Assembly (NCBI GenBank): GCA_903895695.1
Contig: CAITUY010000160.1
Location: forward strand, 1-64,000
DNA from: an uncultured bacterium
GTDB taxonomy: Bacteria; Verrucomicrobiota; Kiritimatiellia; CAIKKV01; CAITUY01
DNA length: 64,000 nucleotides
Direction of reading: 5' to 3'
The notes under the pieces were generated by a model. That model was not told where the DNA came from. It was given only the letters and a program-made list of their open reading frames with translations, and ran no database searches. A program made the position numbers and the translations under genes. Shown here piece after piece: positions 61,818-64,000 of this stretch (position 1 is its first letter; each line of letters begins with the position of its first letter).

Positions 61818-61880
61818 ACTTGCACTCTCTGTTGCGGCAAACCTTCCGGAACGATGGCGCCACGCTTCTTGAGCAAGGCC

Positions 61881-62825
61881 TTACTTACTCCACGGCGCCC
61901 TGCGACGGGGCGGTTCACGCAGGAACTCCAGGCCGTCGCGCAAGGAACCGTCGGCATTGAACCAGGCGTGAAATCCCTGATTATCCAGACCGTTGCCGTC
62001 GTAGCGGTCCCGGCGGGTCGAAATGGCTTTGCCTTCGCGCATGCCCCATCCCATCCAGCCATACCCGGCTTGCTCGAGAGCGGCGATGCTCCAACGCGCG
62101 CATTCGGCGCGGCGCCCGTCATCGAGACAACCGGGGATGCATTCGTTACACAGCATGGGCTTGGCGTGCTTGTCCTGGACGCGCTTGCAGACGGCCAGCA
62201 TCTCGTGCAGTTGCTCGGGCGTGCGGCCATAGGGGTGGCAGCAGAGCACATCGCAGAGCGGCGCATACCGGTCCATCTGTTCCTCAATCTGCATCACGCC
62301 AATCGTGATCGGCTGTCTGGCGCCGCTCTTCCGCACTGTTTCGGCCACCTGCTTCAACCACTCGAACTCCTTCTCGTTGGAGGCGGAATCCAGGCCGGGG
62401 GCTTGCGGTTCGTTGCAGAGATCCCAGATGAGGATACGTTCGTCGGCGGCCAGCGGCTCCACCAAGGCACGAACATACGCCAGCTTCGGGCGCCAATCGC
62501 GGTGCAGATCCTCAATGTAGGTGCCGCCATAGTCGTACGTCGTGTCATGCCACCGGTTGAACAGGCAGGGCATGGTCGTCATGCCCTGCTCCGCGATGGC
62601 GCCCACGGCGTCGAGGAAACGTTCCGTCACAGCGTCCGGAGCGGCCATCCACGCCGTGAACTCGATCCAGAGCCGGATGCAGTTGGCATGGGCGCCCTGT
62701 GCAAGCGCCGCCTCTTCGCGGAAGCGCGCGCCGTTGTAATCCCACCAGGCCTGCTCGATCCGCGCCCCCCAAGACGGGACGATGTTGAAACCGCGCAGCC
62801 AGCCGTATTCCGTATAGTTGTGCAT
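61881..62825 (-). CDS. GH5-like glycoside hydrolase (clan A TIM barrel)
   Basis: The 314-residue protein has the clan GH-A layout: acid/base E139 in I-W-D-L-C-N-E-P after strand 4 and a candidate nucleophile E228 in M-L-C-N-E-C after strand 7. It also has the early G-F-N-I-V-P segment and C-I-R-L-W. The exact family (GH5, GH2-like or an unclassified relative) is uncertain. The start at 62825 follows GAGAGG; the longer frame to 62882 would run into the aldolase gene. There is no signal peptide. It lies 41 bases after the aldolase gene and is likely co-transcribed with it. Confidence 0.75.
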   Translation of the reverse strand: MHNYTEYGWLRGFNIVPSWGARIEQAWWDYNGARFREEAALAQGAHANCIRLWIEFTAWMAAPDAVTERFLDAVGAIAEQGMTTMPCLFNRWHDTTYDYGGTYIEDLHRDWRPKLAYVRALVEPLAADERILIWDLCNEPQAPGLDSASNEKEFEWLKQVAETVRKSGARQPITIGVMQIEEQMDRYAPLCDVLCCHPYGRTPEQLHEMLAVCKRVQDKHAKPMLCNECIPGCLDDGRRAECARWSIAALEQAGYGWMGWGMREGKAISTRRDRYDGNGLDNQGFHAWFNADGSLRDGLEFLREPPRRRAPWSK

Positions 62826-62866
62826 CAGAAACCTCTCATGCCCGCCGCGCCTCTTAATCCGGGCGT

Positions 62867-63631
62867 TCAGCGGCGCGCGCACGCCAGGGCCTCGCGCGCG
62901 CCGGCGCTGAGGAACACAGTGTCGACACCGAGCGCCAGGAACGTAAAGCCGTCCTCAAGCGCCTGGGCGATGGCTGCGTCGGCGGGGATCACCACGTGCA
63001 TGCCCGCCGACTTGCCGGCAGCGCGGCAGGCGTCGAGCACGCGCCGGCACCCCGCCTTCACCTGCGGGTGAGCCGTCTGCCCGGGAACACCATACGAGCC
63101 GCTGAGGTCATAGGGCCCGATGAAGACGCCGTCCACGCCCTCGACGGCCAGGATGGCGTCGATGTTCTCCACTCCCTGGCGCGACTCGATCATGACCACC
63201 ACGGCTAGGTCGTCGTTGGCCGTCGCCGCGTAGGCGGCGAAGTCCGTGCCCCAGTTGTTCATGCGCGAGAAGCAGAATCCCCGCACGCCGCGCGGCGGGT
63301 ACTTGGCCGCGCTCACGGCCCGCTCGGCATCCTCGGCCGTGTGAATGAGCGGCACGATGACTCCCTGCGCGCCCAAGTCCAGCACCTGGCGGATCGCGAG
63401 GGTGTCGTTTTCGCGAACGCGCGCCAGCGGCGCTACGCCACGCCCATGCATCGCGCGCGCCAGCCCCGCAAACCCGGCGTTATCGATATCGGTGTGCTCC
63501 ATGTCGGCCGCGATCCAGTTGAAGCCGGCGTTGGCCAGCACCTCGGCCACGGCCGGGTGCCCGACCTGGATCCAGGTACCGAGCGTCACGTGGCGTTCCA
63601 GCAATGCGAGTCGTACAGGGTTGTGGGTCAC
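62867..63631 (-). CDS. HpcH/HpaI-family aldolase (RhmA-like 2-keto-3-deoxy sugar acid aldolase)
   Basis: This class II pyruvate aldolase of 254 residues has the catalytic A-A-D43-M-E-H46 segment, R71 in A-R-V-R-E-N-D, and metal ligands E149 (M-I-E-S-R-Q-G) and D175 (I-G-P-Y-D-L-S-G-S-Y-G). The overall wording fits 2-keto-3-deoxy-L-rhamnonate-type aldolases, which would split a deoxy-sugar acid into pyruvate and lactaldehyde or a similar aldehyde. The GTG at 63631 gives the usual family N-terminus (N-P-V-R-L-A-L-L); an ATG at 63679 is in frame but adds unconserved residues. Confidence 0.87.
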   Translation of the reverse strand: MTHNPVRLALLERHVTLGTWIQVGHPAVAEVLANAGFNWIAADMEHTDIDNAGFAGLARAMHGRGVAPLARVRENDTLAIRQVLDLGAQGVIVPLIHTAEDAERAVSAAKYPPRGVRGFCFSRMNNWGTDFAAYAATANDDLAVVVMIESRQGVENIDAILAVEGVDGVFIGPYDLSGSYGVPGQTAHPQVKAGCRRVLDACRAAGKSAGMHVVIPADAAIAQALEDGFTFLALGVDTVFLSAGAREALACARR

Positions 63632-63732
63632 GTCATACCGCCTTCCATGCTCGTGCCAGGCACTCCCAGCCGTCGGCAATTACGATCCCGTACTGTGCTT
63701 CCCGGTTCCCGCCTGCCCGCGGCAAACCCGGC

Positions 63733-64000
63733 TCAGCGCTTGAACACCTCGATCGACTTCACGGACGGCACGTCCGTCCAGCCGTTCAAGTCGGGCCAGA
63801 GGGTCAGACGCAGCCGGCTGGCGGTGACGGGCGGGAACTCGTGCACGGACACTTCCGTATCGTTGTCGCGCCGCTCCTCGATCAGACCATAGCGACTGCC
63901 ATCCCAGTACTCAAGCGTGTACCAGGGACGAATCTCACGACGGTTCGCCCACACGACGCGCGCGGCATCGAAGGTCGCCGGGGCCTTGTCCCACGCGAGT
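63733..64000 (-). CDS. C-terminal part of a discoidin (F5/8 type C)-domain protein
   Basis: The gene runs off the right edge; 88 codons are visible. They read as the end of a galactose-binding-like domain: R-V-V-W-A-N-R-R, W-Y-T-L-E-Y-W-D-G, V-H-E-F-P-P-V-T-A-S-R-L-R-L and P-S-V-K-S-I-E-V-F. Such modules commonly end large glycosidases such as beta-L-arabinofuranosidase or alpha-rhamnosidase types. It lies about 100 bases upstream of the aldolase gene on the same strand. Confidence 0.75.
   Translation of the reverse strand, partial: LAWDKAPATFDAARVVWANRREIRPWYTLEYWDGSRYGLIEERRDNDTEVSVHEFPPVTASRLRLTLWPDLNGWTDVPSVKSIEVFKR

Overview
This is a high-GC, gene-dense bacterial chromosome segment. 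A lipopolysaccharide-bearing Gram-negative is indicated by LptD, a type II-secretion-like pseudopilin pair and many signal peptides. A PVC-group organism (Kiritimatiellota / Verrucomicrobiota / Lentisphaerota type) is the best guess. The reasons are the large carbohydrate-active enzyme clusters without SusC/SusD, the big secreted fibronectin-like and nidogen-like proteins, and a C-terminal domain style common in that group. This is inference from gene content; there is no rRNA in the window.

Layout. (1) 1-3.1 kb: the 5' end of a LacI-type regulator diverges from ilvC, a fungal/Bacteroidetes-type ketol-acid reductoisomerase whose cofactor loop carries an Asp where NADPH enzymes usually have Ser. 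mntP and a secreted unknown follow. (2) 3.1-9.2 kb, minus strand: a tight lptD-polB-gspG-gspI-larE run. (3) 9.4-11.7 kb: a large secreted protein of unknown role. (4) 11.7-18.8 kb, minus: the classical elongasome cluster mreB-mreC-mreD-mrdA-rodA followed by rng. (5) 19-21.8 kb: a plastic, decaying patch. It holds two intact toxin-antitoxin pairs (AbrB/PIN and RHH/PIN, divergent), a frameshifted hicBA, a DUF4384 fragment, and a nitroreductase that has lost its N-terminal half next to a symmetric three-hairpin palindromic element. (6) 22.4-41.8 kb, minus: about 19 kb of tightly packed, often overlapping genes for polysaccharide breakdown (GH4, GH38, GH28, GH10, heparinase-like, beta-helix, GH130, GH67/115-like), plus an aminotransferase and a URO-D-like protein. 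Only one product has an obvious signal peptide and no transporter is encoded. (7) 42-50.5 kb, minus: two secreted mosaic proteins built from nidogen-like and fibronectin-III-like units; the larger has 2196 residues. (8) 50.7-53.3 kb: an ADP-ribosylglycohydrolase-like protein, a MITE-like inverted-repeat element and a saccharopine-dehydrogenase-like oxidoreductase. (9) 53.4-60.4 kb, plus: a regulator with two winged-helix domains and a LacI-type sensor, a 1402-residue secreted propeller/CBM9-like protein and an unknown protein. (10) 60.3-64 kb, minus: BNR/sialidase-like, GH5-like and RhmA-type aldolase genes and the end of a discoidin-domain protein.

How the genes may work together: the two catabolic clusters look aimed at plant or algal hemicellulose/pectin-type glycans (xylan, polygalacturonate, mannosides, uronates), with the aldolase suggesting a deoxy-sugar-acid route. 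Two broken genes (a sialidase-like 3' fragment at 24.8-25.0 kb and a deleted oxidoreductase at 61.7-61.8 kb) show that these clusters have been reshuffled; the fragment is a relic paralogue of the intact gene at 60.3-61.7 kb. No rRNA, tRNA, CRISPR array, phage or transposase gene was recognised.
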